From Lentisphaera marina (GTDB lineage Bacteria > Verrucomicrobiota > Lentisphaeria > Lentisphaerales > Lentisphaeraceae): DNA of 64,000 bases. Below the pieces are notes generated by a model. That model did not search any database. It saw only the letters and a list, made by a program, of their open reading frames with translations, and had not been told where the DNA came from. The position numbers and the translations under genes are program-made. Below are positions 16,896 through 24,906 of this stretch, in pieces. The stretch's first letter is position 1. Each line of letters starts with the position of its first letter. Location of the stretch: positions 124,001 to 188,000 of the forward strand of contig NZ_JAQZZL010000002.1 of assembly GCF_028745505.1 (NCBI RefSeq), read 5' to 3'.

Positions 16896-17336
16896 TTAAG
16901 TTTTTGCGGTCACAAAAATAATGCTCTTAATCTGACCAGGAAATCTTTGTTGTAAACGCATTAGGAGCTCACGGGAATAATAGCTTCTGAGCGAATAGGT
17001 GTAAGTTGAGTTATCGCCTTCAATAATCATGGCTCCATCTGGACGGAGGAATTTAGGGCGAGAGTGTTCTACTAGTGGGCCGGTAACATATTGGTCCCAT
17101 TCTTCCTGAAGTATGCGGGCGGGATTGTGGAGTTTCTTTTCAATTTTGTTAACAATTGAATTGAGTGAGCCTTGTATCGGGGCTGAGTTATTGCGGATGA
17201 GGTGCGAAGCTTCAGCAGGTCCAAAGTTCGAGCCGAAGAAGTCGATGAGCGATTGTTCGCGCTGACGTTCTTTCCAGCCTAATTTACGCATTTCTCCCGT
17301 GCGCCAATTATGTTCTTCTTTAAGCTCGTTACCCAT
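16896..17336 (-). CDS. DciA-like (DUF721) protein
   Basis: A small basic protein of 146 aa. The second half matches the DUF721/DciA domain: W-x-x-YVTGPLVEHSRPKFLRPDG, IIEGDNSTYTYSLR, ELLMRLQQRFPGQIKSIIFV. DciA proteins are the ancestral loaders of the replicative helicase DnaB in bacteria lacking DnaC or DnaI. The N-terminal 60 residues are variable. Its position beside a dCMP deaminase fits DNA metabolism. Confidence 0.8.
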   Translation of the reverse strand: MGNELKEEHNWRTGEMRKLGWKERQREQSLIDFFGSNFGPAEASHLIRNNSAPIQGSLNSIVNKIEKKLHNPARILQEEWDQYVTGPLVEHSRPKFLRPDGAMIIEGDNSTYTYSLRSYYSRELLMRLQQRFPGQIKSIIFVTAKT

Positions 17337-17416
17337 GAATGTGACTTCTATTTAAGTATATCAAAATTTATCAATTAAATTAGCATTTGTCCTCAAAGAA
17401 TACAGCACGATTAAGA

Positions 17417-18886
17417 TTAAACTTTATGGCTGATAGAAAAAGAGTAGGCTGGATTGTCTTCTGGGATGAATTCGAGGTGAGATTTAATGAAATCAAGTTG
17501 GGCCTCAGCTTTATGAGAAACATAGAGGATGGTCATGTCAGTTTCCTTAGCAAGGAAGGCAACGGTATTCATTAAAGCAGTACGATTCCTCTTGTCTAAG
17601 CCCTGGCATGGTTCGTCTAAAATAAGGATGTTGGGAGATTTCACCATTGCTCGAGCTAAAAGGACACTTCGTCTTTCACCATAGGATAGCTTCTCAAATG
17701 AAATGGATTCTAATTGACTGAGTCCTAAAGTTTTTAACCAGTCGCGGGCAATTTGAATATGGCTCGCATCCGCTTCGCGATAGAGACCTATGGAATCAAA
17801 AAAACCAGACACAACCACGTCGAGAGCAAAAATATTCTGATGGTATTCTAATTGTAATTCGGTCGTGACGATGCCGATTCTTTTTTTGATATCCCAAATG
17901 GATTCTCCACTGCCTCGTTTACGACCAAATAAATAAAAGTCTTTGCCATAGCCCTGCGGATTGTCTGCGGAAATTAGAGATAGAAGAGTTGTCTTACCCG
18001 CACCATTGGGGCCAGAAATACACCAATGTTCACCAGCTTTTACAGACCAAGTAAGTTGATCGATGACAACTTTCTCACCATATTTCACCGACAGATCTCT
18101 CATGCGAATAATTTCACTGCCTTTTTCAATGATTTCGGGGCAAGAATAAGAAGCCGGGAGTTGTTGAGGAATAGGGGGAGGTTCTTTAAAGAGGCGTTCA
18201 AATTCTCGAGAGTTTTGAACTCGAGATCGCGGTCCAGATTGGATGACTTTGCATTGATCCAAGCATAATAAGTGCGTAGAGCTTTCGGGAATTTGTTCAC
18301 TATCTTGAACACAATTAATGATTTGGATAGATTGAGAGAGCTCTTCAATGATTTGGCTGATTTGTGCTTTGGACTGTTTATCTAGGCCTTCATAGATTCC
18401 ATCGAGGATAAGTACTTGCGGATCTCGCACTAAAGCACGTAAAATATGCGCCTTTCGCATTTCCCCATTGGAGATAAATTTAATTCCCGTATCGAGAAAT
18501 TTTTGCAGATTAAACTGAAGAATTAAGTGTTCGGCGATGGTGTAGCCACCTTCACAAATGAATTCTTTAACTGAGCGACCTTTATCAAAACCACCCTCGA
18601 TGAACTCGGAGTCATCATTCCAAGCTTCGTAATCTAAGCTTTCTTGAACTGTGGAGAAAGAAACTTCCTGTATTTTTTTCGGATCAAGTAAAAATTGAAC
18701 TCCTAGGCTTTTGTACCTTTGACTGAGGAGGCCGGCAAGCAATGATTTACCGGCTCCATTGGGGCCAATAAAAGTCCAGTTTTCATGGGTCTTTAATTCC
18801 CATGAAAAGTTTTCAAGAAGTTTCTGTTGTTTGAGCTGAAGTTCTGCGTTTTCTAATTTTATTAAACAGCTTTTAATATTTGTCAT
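17417..18886 (-). CDS. Tandem-ATPase ABC protein (ModF-like)
   Basis: A soluble protein (489 aa) with two ABC ATPase domains and no membrane segments, as in ModF. Walker A GPNGAGKS is at 41-48 and GPNGAGKT at 292-299. The second half is intact (signature LSYGERRS, Walker B LILDEPCQGLD). The first has an altered signature (ISNGEMRK) and LILDG where the catalytic Glu should be, so only one site may hydrolyse ATP. I chose the ATG ending at 18886, which overlaps the pckA end by 14 bases, because it starts just ahead of the first domain. No molybdate transporter genes are nearby, so the ModF name is only structural. Confidence 0.85.
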   Translation of the reverse strand: MTNIKSCLIKLENAELQLKQQKLLENFSWELKTHENWTFIGPNGAGKSLLAGLLSQRYKSLGVQFLLDPKKIQEVSFSTVQESLDYEAWNDDSEFIEGGFDKGRSVKEFICEGGYTIAEHLILQFNLQKFLDTGIKFISNGEMRKAHILRALVRDPQVLILDGIYEGLDKQSKAQISQIIEELSQSIQIINCVQDSEQIPESSTHLLCLDQCKVIQSGPRSRVQNSREFERLFKEPPPIPQQLPASYSCPEIIEKGSEIIRMRDLSVKYGEKVVIDQLTWSVKAGEHWCISGPNGAGKTTLLSLISADNPQGYGKDFYLFGRKRGSGESIWDIKKRIGIVTTELQLEYHQNIFALDVVVSGFFDSIGLYREADASHIQIARDWLKTLGLSQLESISFEKLSYGERRSVLLARAMVKSPNILILDEPCQGLDKRNRTALMNTVAFLAKETDMTILYVSHKAEAQLDFIKSHLEFIPEDNPAYSFSISHKV

Positions 18887-20384
18887 GGTTGTCTTTAAAC
18901 AGTTGGGCCAATTTAGCCGCTTCTTCCCTATAGTGTTGGACATTATCCCAAGCTAATTCAGGGTGAATAACTTCATTTGGAATGCCTTCAATTGCATTAG
19001 GGATTTCGAGACCAAATGATTGATCGGTAAAATAACCATGCTTTTCAATTGAGCCATCCAAAATGGAATCAATTATTTTTCTAGTTAGCGGTAGACTGAT
19101 TCGTTCTCCCACACCATAGGGGCCACCAATCCATCCCGTGTTCACTAAGTAAACGCGAGAATTGTGAAGATCAAGCTTTTCTCCCAAGAGCTCCGCATAA
19201 CGACGTGGATGTAAGGTGAGAAAGGGGCCACCAAAACAGGGAGAGAAATCGGGTTTTGGTTCGTTGATACCTAACTCCGTTCCAGCAACTTTTGCGGTGT
19301 AACCGGATATGAAATATTCCATAGCTTGTTCACGATTTAAACGTGAGATAGGCGGAACCACGCCGAAAGCATCACAACAAAGGTAGATAATGACTTCAGG
19401 ATGATTTCCTCGACTTACTGGGCGGACACGGTTTTCGATATGCTCAATAGGGTAAGAAACGCGTGTATTTTTGGTTTTTGAATCATCATCAAAGTCGACA
19501 CTATTATCTTTCTTTAGAACAACATTTTCAAGAAGTGCGTTTTCTCGAATAGCAGCGTAGATATCGGGTTCGAACTCCGGGTTTAAGCGAATAGCCTTTG
19601 CGTAGCATCCACCCTCGAAGTTAAAGATGCCTTCGTCATCCCAGCCATGTTCATCATCGCCAATAAGTTGCCGTTTGGGGTCTGTGGATAAGGTGGTTTT
19701 TCCTGTGCCAGAGAGTCCAAAAAATAGTGCTGTGTGGCCTTCTTTATCCATGTTGGCAGAGCAATGCATAGAGAGAACGCCTTTTTTAGGGAGGAGGTAA
19801 TGCATAACAGAGAAAATCCCTTTTTTCATCTCTCCGCCATACCAAGTTCCGCCAATGATGGCCATTTTTTCTTTTAAATTAAAAATGACAAAGACAGGTG
19901 AGTTCAAACCTAAATCCTGATAATCTTCTGCGGTGATTTTACAGGCATTGATAATCGTGAATTCTGGGTCGAACTTATCGAGCTCTTCCTCGCTGGGACG
20001 AATGAACATGTTCTTACAGAAGTGAGCTTGCCAAGCAATTTCAGAAATAATTCTAACTTGTAGTCTATTACTGTTGTCAACGGCGCCTGCATAACAATCA
20101 CTAAGATAGATATCTTTCCCTTCGTAATGAGCGAGAGCCCGTTCTTTGAGTGTTTCCCAAGTAGATAATGAAACCTCTTGGTTTACTGGACCCACCCATA
20201 AATCATCTGTTGGAGTAAAAAATTTATCTTTGGGTGAACGTCCGGTGAATTTTCCCGTATCAACTGTGTAGGCACCTAAACTAGTGACTTGTCCTTCAGA
20301 ATTGTTGATTTCATGCTCTCTAATTTCTTCATAAGAGAGGTTTCGGTAGATATTTTTTGGGTTGAAACCCAATTCGTTTTTCAT
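18873..20384 (-). CDS. pckA: Phosphoenolpyruvate carboxykinase (ATP)
   Basis: Catalyses oxaloacetate + ATP to PEP + CO2 + ADP, the entry step of gluconeogenesis. The ATP-type enzyme is recognised by GRSPKDKF near 48, IIGGTWYGGEMKKGIFSVMH near 177, the Walker A-like GLSGTGKT at 223-230, and the GDDEHGW metal/nucleotide motif. The ATG ending at 20384 (503 aa) is preferred over an upstream ATG because AAGGAG lies 7 bases before it. It heads the long minus-strand run. The ~300 bases upstream (20385-20682) hold only the terminator of the neighbouring gene and an AT-rich probable promoter region. Confidence 0.97.
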   Translation of the reverse strand: MKNELGFNPKNIYRNLSYEEIREHEINNSEGQVTSLGAYTVDTGKFTGRSPKDKFFTPTDDLWVGPVNQEVSLSTWETLKERALAHYEGKDIYLSDCYAGAVDNSNRLQVRIISEIAWQAHFCKNMFIRPSEEELDKFDPEFTIINACKITAEDYQDLGLNSPVFVIFNLKEKMAIIGGTWYGGEMKKGIFSVMHYLLPKKGVLSMHCSANMDKEGHTALFFGLSGTGKTTLSTDPKRQLIGDDEHGWDDEGIFNFEGGCYAKAIRLNPEFEPDIYAAIRENALLENVVLKKDNSVDFDDDSKTKNTRVSYPIEHIENRVRPVSRGNHPEVIIYLCCDAFGVVPPISRLNREQAMEYFISGYTAKVAGTELGINEPKPDFSPCFGGPFLTLHPRRYAELLGEKLDLHNSRVYLVNTGWIGGPYGVGERISLPLTRKIIDSILDGSIEKHGYFTDQSFGLEIPNAIEGIPNEVIHPELAWDNVQHYREEAAKLAQLFKDNHDKY

Positions 20385-20629
20385 GTCTGACTCCTTGATT
20401 CTAGGGCTACTCAAACTTATGATTTCATACATGAGAAAACAAGGATATTATTTGCCTATGGAACAAAAAGTTTACTTTTTACTACTCGTGAGAATATCAT
20501 TTGGATATGCAAAAAAAATAAGAGCTTAAATTTTGAAAAAATTCTTTACATCTTTATGAATGGCAGTGTGTATGCTAAAGGTTGTAGCAAAGCTTACTAT
20601 GTCAAAAAGTAGTATTTTATTTACTCTAT

Positions 20630-20667
20630 AAAAAAGGGCTTAATCATTTTGATTCAGCCCTTTTTTT
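20630..20667 (-). terminator. Terminator of the TIM-barrel epimerase gene
   Basis: A long hairpin built on AAAAAGGGCT / AGCCCTTTTT with a second paired segment (AATCA / TGATT) inside. It lies just beyond the stop of the minus-strand gene at 20683; T tracts are present in both directions. Confidence 0.88.
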
Positions 20668-20682
20668 GTCTAAGTAATTTAT

Positions 20683-21525
20683 TTACTTGATGAGTTCGCG
20701 GGTAAAATCGAGGGATTTTTTAGCGAGCTCAAGCTTATCACCAAAGAGAGGGCGCCAACGATTAGCCCCTTCACGTAAACCTTCTACGTCATCGGCAAAG
20801 GCTTCAATTACAATATTGCCATTATAATTCTGTAGACTTTTGACTGCCTTACGAGTAGCTTCCCAATCAACTAAACCTTCACCAAGAATACCACGGTGAC
20901 TTTCTGAAAAGTGTAGGTGATTGAAATAAGTACCACTTTCTTCAAAAGCGCCTTGGATAGAATATTCTTCGATGTGCGCGTGATGCGTATCATAGAGGAT
21001 GCCAATGTTAGGTTCGTCAACTAATTTACAGTAGTCCATAGAATCCTTGGAGCAGTTGAGCAAAATAATCTCGAAGCGATTGAGGAACTCTACACCAATA
21101 TGAATACCTTTTGGCGCTGCATATTGGCAAGCTTCTTTTAGTAATGCGGCGGAACGTTTGAACGATTCTTCAATAGAATCCTCTAATTCGAATTGCTTAT
21201 GAGCTGCGTAAACGGGGCCAATAAGAGTTTTTGCACCAAGAATTTCCGCTTTATCAATATTATCTTTAAGTTTAGCGAGGCCCTTGGCACGTACTTCTAG
21301 GTCACTCGACATGGGATCTTCATCGGGAGCCACAAAAGTTGACGCTGAAGCCATGAGTCCAAGGCGATCAAGCTCAGATTTCATTTTGCGATAATGATCA
21401 TAGTCGCCGTCCATGACGGGGATTTCGACGCCATCATAGCCCATATTTTTGAGTTCTTCAAAGAGGTAGAATTGGTCTTCGCTGACAAAGGTGGTCCAGA
21501 GAAGGAAGTTTAGTGAGACTTTCAT
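20683..21525 (-). CDS. Sugar isomerase/epimerase, TIM barrel (tagatose/psicose 3-epimerase-like)
   Basis: AP-endonuclease-2-type TIM barrel of 280 aa, cytoplasmic. The metal ligands of ketose 3-epimerases can be followed: Glu in GVEFLNRFE, Asp and His in GILYDTHHAHIEE, His in HLHFSESHRG, and a final Glu in IVIEAFADD. The SESHRGILGEG loop is characteristic of the tagatose/psicose 3-epimerase branch. A role in catabolism of rare sugars or inositol-like compounds is inferred. It forms a single transcription unit ending at the hairpin at 20630. Confidence 0.8.
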   Translation of the reverse strand: MKVSLNFLLWTTFVSEDQFYLFEELKNMGYDGVEIPVMDGDYDHYRKMKSELDRLGLMASASTFVAPDEDPMSSDLEVRAKGLAKLKDNIDKAEILGAKTLIGPVYAAHKQFELEDSIEESFKRSAALLKEACQYAAPKGIHIGVEFLNRFEIILLNCSKDSMDYCKLVDEPNIGILYDTHHAHIEEYSIQGAFEESGTYFNHLHFSESHRGILGEGLVDWEATRKAVKSLQNYNGNIVIEAFADDVEGLREGANRWRPLFGDKLELAKKSLDFTRELIK

Positions 21526-21627
21526 GAGAGTCCTTGTTTAGTTAAGTTTGTCAATAATGATAACACTAGAGTATTAGCTGATTAGTCAAAATCTTTTGCT
21601 AAAGTAAGTGATTTTTTTCTATATACG

Positions 21628-21653
21628 CAAAAAAACCGGCCCTTGGGCCGGTT
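21628..21653 (-). terminator. Terminator of the ThuA-like gene
   Basis: A perfect GC-rich stem (AACCGGCCC / GGGCCGGTT) with a two-base loop; on the minus strand it is followed by a T tract. It lies 19 bases beyond the stop codon at 21672. Confidence 0.92.
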
Positions 21654-21671
21654 CGCAACAAGTTTATAAAA

Positions 21672-22490
21672 CTATTTTGCTAAATAATTAACCGCGTCTT
21701 TGAGAAGGCCTTGGAACTCAGGCTGATTCCACTCACCGATATCGTGACCGAGAGAAAGACCAATAACTTTGCTTTTACCCTGTGGAACTTCCCACATAAC
21801 TATAGCCTTGTCAGTAACATCTTTTTTGGTTTTCTTGTGTTTGTAAGTTTGAACTCCATTTAGAAGAGGCTTTACATCTTTAGTTACATAAAAGTTATTG
21901 TAAAGTTCGGCGCTAGTTGTCGTGTATCCCTCTGCCTTAAGAGATTTAGTCGCATCGTGATCACAGCATTTTTCTACTTTAATAGGAGCTTTAGGGCCAT
22001 GCTTAGTAGAAGCTACGCCAGTGAAATCACCCCAAATTGGAAATTCTTTACCAGGGTGAGCTTTTTCCCATTTCTCTTTGAGACCATTTTTAATAGTCGC
22101 TTTGCCTTGTTCTTTGCCTTTGAAAGTTGCCCAAAAACTATGCATTGAACAGTGAATAACCATAGCTGGCACGCCTTTTTCTTTAGTTTGAGCAATGACG
22201 TTGGCGGCAGCTTCTAAGTCTTCTGATTTTGCGAAACAGAAGTTGTAAACCACTGCATCATAACCTTCAGTGAGCTTAGGGTCGCGAAGTTTAAGGATTT
22301 GTGGATCGTGATCACCTGTTGAAACCGAAAGTTCCCATCCAGCTTCTTTGGCAACTTTGATGAAGACTTCTTTTTGAGGGGCATATTTATGCCACCTGCC
22401 AGGCTCATGTGTGAAATAAAGGATTTTTTTTGCTTCCGCTAAGCTTGATACACTCATGAGAGCTAAAGTTAGAAGGATAAGTTTTTTCAT
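21672..22490 (-). CDS. Secreted ThuA-like domain protein
   Basis: 272 aa from the ATG ending at 22490, chosen because GGAG precedes it and it opens a clean signal peptide (MKKLILLTLALMSVSSLAEA). The mature part is a ThuA-like, class I glutamine amidotransferase-like fold: ILYFTHEPGRWHKY, YDAVVYNFCF, AMVIHCSMHSFW, a CCDHD segment, and a late GLSLGHDIGEW. ThuA-like proteins are common in PVC bacteria next to sugar-catabolic genes. Their chemistry is not well established, so no reaction is claimed. Confidence 0.85.
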   Translation of the reverse strand: MKKLILLTLALMSVSSLAEAKKILYFTHEPGRWHKYAPQKEVFIKVAKEAGWELSVSTGDHDPQILKLRDPKLTEGYDAVVYNFCFAKSEDLEAAANVIAQTKEKGVPAMVIHCSMHSFWATFKGKEQGKATIKNGLKEKWEKAHPGKEFPIWGDFTGVASTKHGPKAPIKVEKCCDHDATKSLKAEGYTTTSAELYNNFYVTKDVKPLLNGVQTYKHKKTKKDVTDKAIVMWEVPQGKSKVIGLSLGHDIGEWNQPEFQGLLKDAVNYLAK

Positions 22491-22586
22491 GGTTTCTCCA
22501 ATTAGTTTTAATAAAAATGTGTTTATCATTTACTACTTGGAAACAAAACAACCTCAACAGAGTTTAATGACAATTTTTTAAAAAAC

Positions 22587-23936
22587 TTAAATAACTCCAT
22601 AGGCAAGCATGGTGTCAGCTATTTTTGAGAAAGCCGCCACGTTAGCACCTTTGACGTAATCAATATAATCCCCATCATTGCCATACTTCACACATTTGCG
22701 ATGAATATTTTGCATAATTCCTAGTAAACGTTGATCCACTTCTTCAGCACTCCAATGGATACGCATCGAGTTTTGTGTCATCTCTAAACCAGAAACAGCC
22801 ACCCCGCCTGCATTGGCGGCTTTGCCGGGGACAAAAGTGACTTTAGCTGCCTGAAGGAGGTCAATAGCCTCTTTAGTTGAAGGCATGTTAGCACCCTCAC
22901 AGACGGCACGGCAAGAATTGCTAATAAGTGCTTTGGCATCATCGGCCTCAATCTCATTTTGTGTCGCACATGGGAAAGCCAAATTAGCAGGGATTGCCCA
23001 AGGACGTTTCCCCTCTAAGTATTCCGCGGAGGGGAATTGTTTTGCGTATTCCACAATTCGACCCCGGCGAGAATTTTTGAGTTCTTTGATCCACATCAAC
23101 TTGTCTTCATTAATACCATCAGGGTCATAGATTGTGCCCCCTGAATCTGACATAGTTAAAACTCTGGCTCCAAGTTGAATGAGTTTTTCTGCACAAAATT
23201 GAGCCACGTTACCAGATCCGGAGACAAGACAAGATTTATTTTCCAAGTCATCACCTTCATGAGAAAGAGCTTCACGCATCATATAAACACAGCCATAACC
23301 CGTTGCTTCTGGGCGCATAAGCGAACCGCCGTAATCAAAGCCTTTGCCAGTGATAGCACCCGTGTGGCGATTGTTCAATCGTTTAAATTGTCCGTATAAA
23401 TAGCCGATTTCACGTGCTCCTACGCCGATGTCACCTGCAGGGATATCAATATCTGCCCCAATATGTCGGGTTAGCTCAGTCATGAATGATTGGCAAAAGC
23501 GCATAACTTCACGATCTGATTTACCTTTGGGATTGAAGTTGGCACCACCTTTACCTCCACCTAGAGGCAGAGTGGTGAGACTATTTTTAAAAATTTGCTC
23601 AAATCCCAGAAACTTGAGGATACTCAAACTTACCGAAGGGTGAAAGCGTAAGCCACCTTTATATGGCCCGATACAGTTGCTGAATTGAACTCTGTAACCA
23701 CGATTAACGCGTAAATTGCCTAAATCATCTTCCCAACAGACTCTAAAAATAATGATTCGATCGGGTTCAGTGAGTCGTTCTAAGATGCGTGCTTTGTAAT
23801 ATTTTTCATGATCAAGGATGAAAGGCATGAGGCTCATGGCAACTTCTTCAACAGCCTGATGGAACTCTGCTTCGCCAGGGTTGCGTTTGCGCAGGCCTGA
23901 CATGAAGTGCTTGAGTTCTGTACTGGCATTATTCAT
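22587..23936 (-). CDS. gdhA: NADP-type glutamate dehydrogenase
   Basis: Interconverts 2-oxoglutarate + ammonia and glutamate. The 449-residue length and the motifs VNRGYRVQFSNCIGPYKGG, LPLGGGKGGANF and PAGDIGVGAREIGYLYGQ are those of hexameric NADP-dependent GdhA, used mainly for ammonia assimilation. The C-terminal half has the Rossmann segment (CLVSGSGNVAQFCAEKL). AGGAG is placed before the ATG at 23936. A weak promoter-like pair (TTGGGT, 17-base spacer, TATATT) can be seen upstream on the minus strand. Confidence 0.96.
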   Translation of the reverse strand: MNNASTELKHFMSGLRKRNPGEAEFHQAVEEVAMSLMPFILDHEKYYKARILERLTEPDRIIIFRVCWEDDLGNLRVNRGYRVQFSNCIGPYKGGLRFHPSVSLSILKFLGFEQIFKNSLTTLPLGGGKGGANFNPKGKSDREVMRFCQSFMTELTRHIGADIDIPAGDIGVGAREIGYLYGQFKRLNNRHTGAITGKGFDYGGSLMRPEATGYGCVYMMREALSHEGDDLENKSCLVSGSGNVAQFCAEKLIQLGARVLTMSDSGGTIYDPDGINEDKLMWIKELKNSRRGRIVEYAKQFPSAEYLEGKRPWAIPANLAFPCATQNEIEADDAKALISNSCRAVCEGANMPSTKEAIDLLQAAKVTFVPGKAANAGGVAVSGLEMTQNSMRIHWSAEEVDQRLLGIMQNIHRKCVKYGNDGDYIDYVKGANVAAFSKIADTMLAYGVI

Positions 23937-24063
23937 CTGGGCTCTCCTGATTTTTACGATTTATGCAAATATATGTTACGGAAAGTGTAAACCCAATTTT
24001 TGGAGGATGAGATCGGTGAATAAGATGGATTTAAATCATGCTGTAAAGAGATGTTGATAAACG

Positions 24064-24096
24064 AAAAACTCCCCGCCACTTGCGTGACGAGGAGCT
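24064..24096 (-). terminator. Terminator of the charged repeat protein gene
   Basis: A hairpin pairing CTCCTCGTCAC with GTGGCGGGGAG (two mismatches) around a CGCAA loop is followed on the minus strand by TTTTTC. It lies 20 bases beyond the stop codon at 24117. Confidence 0.8.
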
Positions 24097-24116
24097 CGAG
24101 GACAATCTACTATGAT

Positions 24117-24707
24117 TTAATTAGAAGCTTGAGCCTTAGATAAGATATAAGCTTTCTTTTCTTCGATGGATTTACCTTCCATTTCCTGACGGAAAGCTTC
24201 ATGCTTTTTACGCATTTCATCTTTGAAAGCTTGACGTTCTTCTTCTGGGAGATTTTTCATTTGCTCTCTCATGGATTCTTTTTTAGCTTCGAAGGCTTTC
24301 TTCACCATTGTACGCTCTTCTTCAGTCATACTTTCCATGACGTGCTTGCGCTCTTTGTGACGATCTTTCATTTTAGCTTTAAATTCTTCGCGTTCAGATT
24401 CTGACATGCTTTCCCATTTTTCTTTCATGGGGCCATGTTGCATTTTTCTGGCTTCGTGTTTTTCACGCATTTCTTTTTTAAAAGCCTCACGCTCTGATTC
24501 TGACATGTCTTTCATTTTTTCTTTCATGGCTTCGCGATCTGGGCCATGGCCACCGCGTTTTCCACGTTCGCCTCCTTTGCCTTTCTTGCAGTTTTCGCAT
24601 TTACCCTTTTTTTCTTTGCCTTCTTGGTCAGCTTTACCGTTCGCATCGAAAGCTGAAGAAGAAAGGATGAAGCCCATGCTGATCATTATTGTTAGGAATT
24701 TTTTCAT
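24117..24707 (-). CDS. Secreted, highly charged repeat protein
   Basis: The protein (196 aa) has a signal peptide, a CENC/Gly-Lys-rich stretch (37-55) and four degenerate helical repeats of about 28 residues (61-88, 94-121, 123-147, 147-174). Each repeat has a core like M-S-E-S-E-R-E-x-F-K-x-x-M followed by a basic K-H-E-A-R segment. It would form alternately acidic and basic helices outside the cytoplasm. It superficially resembles Spy/CpxP-type periplasmic proteins but lacks their LTxxQ motifs. Function unknown. It is monocistronic with its own terminator. Confidence 0.75.
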   Translation of the reverse strand: MKKFLTIMISMGFILSSSAFDANGKADQEGKEKKGKCENCKKGKGGERGKRGGHGPDREAMKEKMKDMSESEREAFKKEMREKHEARKMQHGPMKEKWESMSESEREEFKAKMKDRHKERKHVMESMTEEERTMVKKAFEAKKESMREQMKNLPEEERQAFKDEMRKKHEAFRQEMEGKSIEEKKAYILSKAQASN

Positions 24708-24906
24708 TTTGTGTCTCCGTTATTTTAAATAAGTTTTTGTGGTGCTTAACTACTAATTCGGGAGTTTTTAATACTTTCTTTCACGGAGAAGTGAAAAAAC
24801 TAAAAAATAATTGTTTATATTTAACTGGAACTGAACTGATTTAAATAAACGAGAAAGATTAATAGGTGTATTGTCTAGTAATGAGAGTAGTTAATTAGGA
24901 TGTTTT

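Noticed and set aside
24790..24820. TTTCAC-GGAGAA-GTGAAA hairpin upstream of PhoX
   Set aside because: Short stem without a T run on either strand and no fixed relation to a gene start; chance occurrence is likely.
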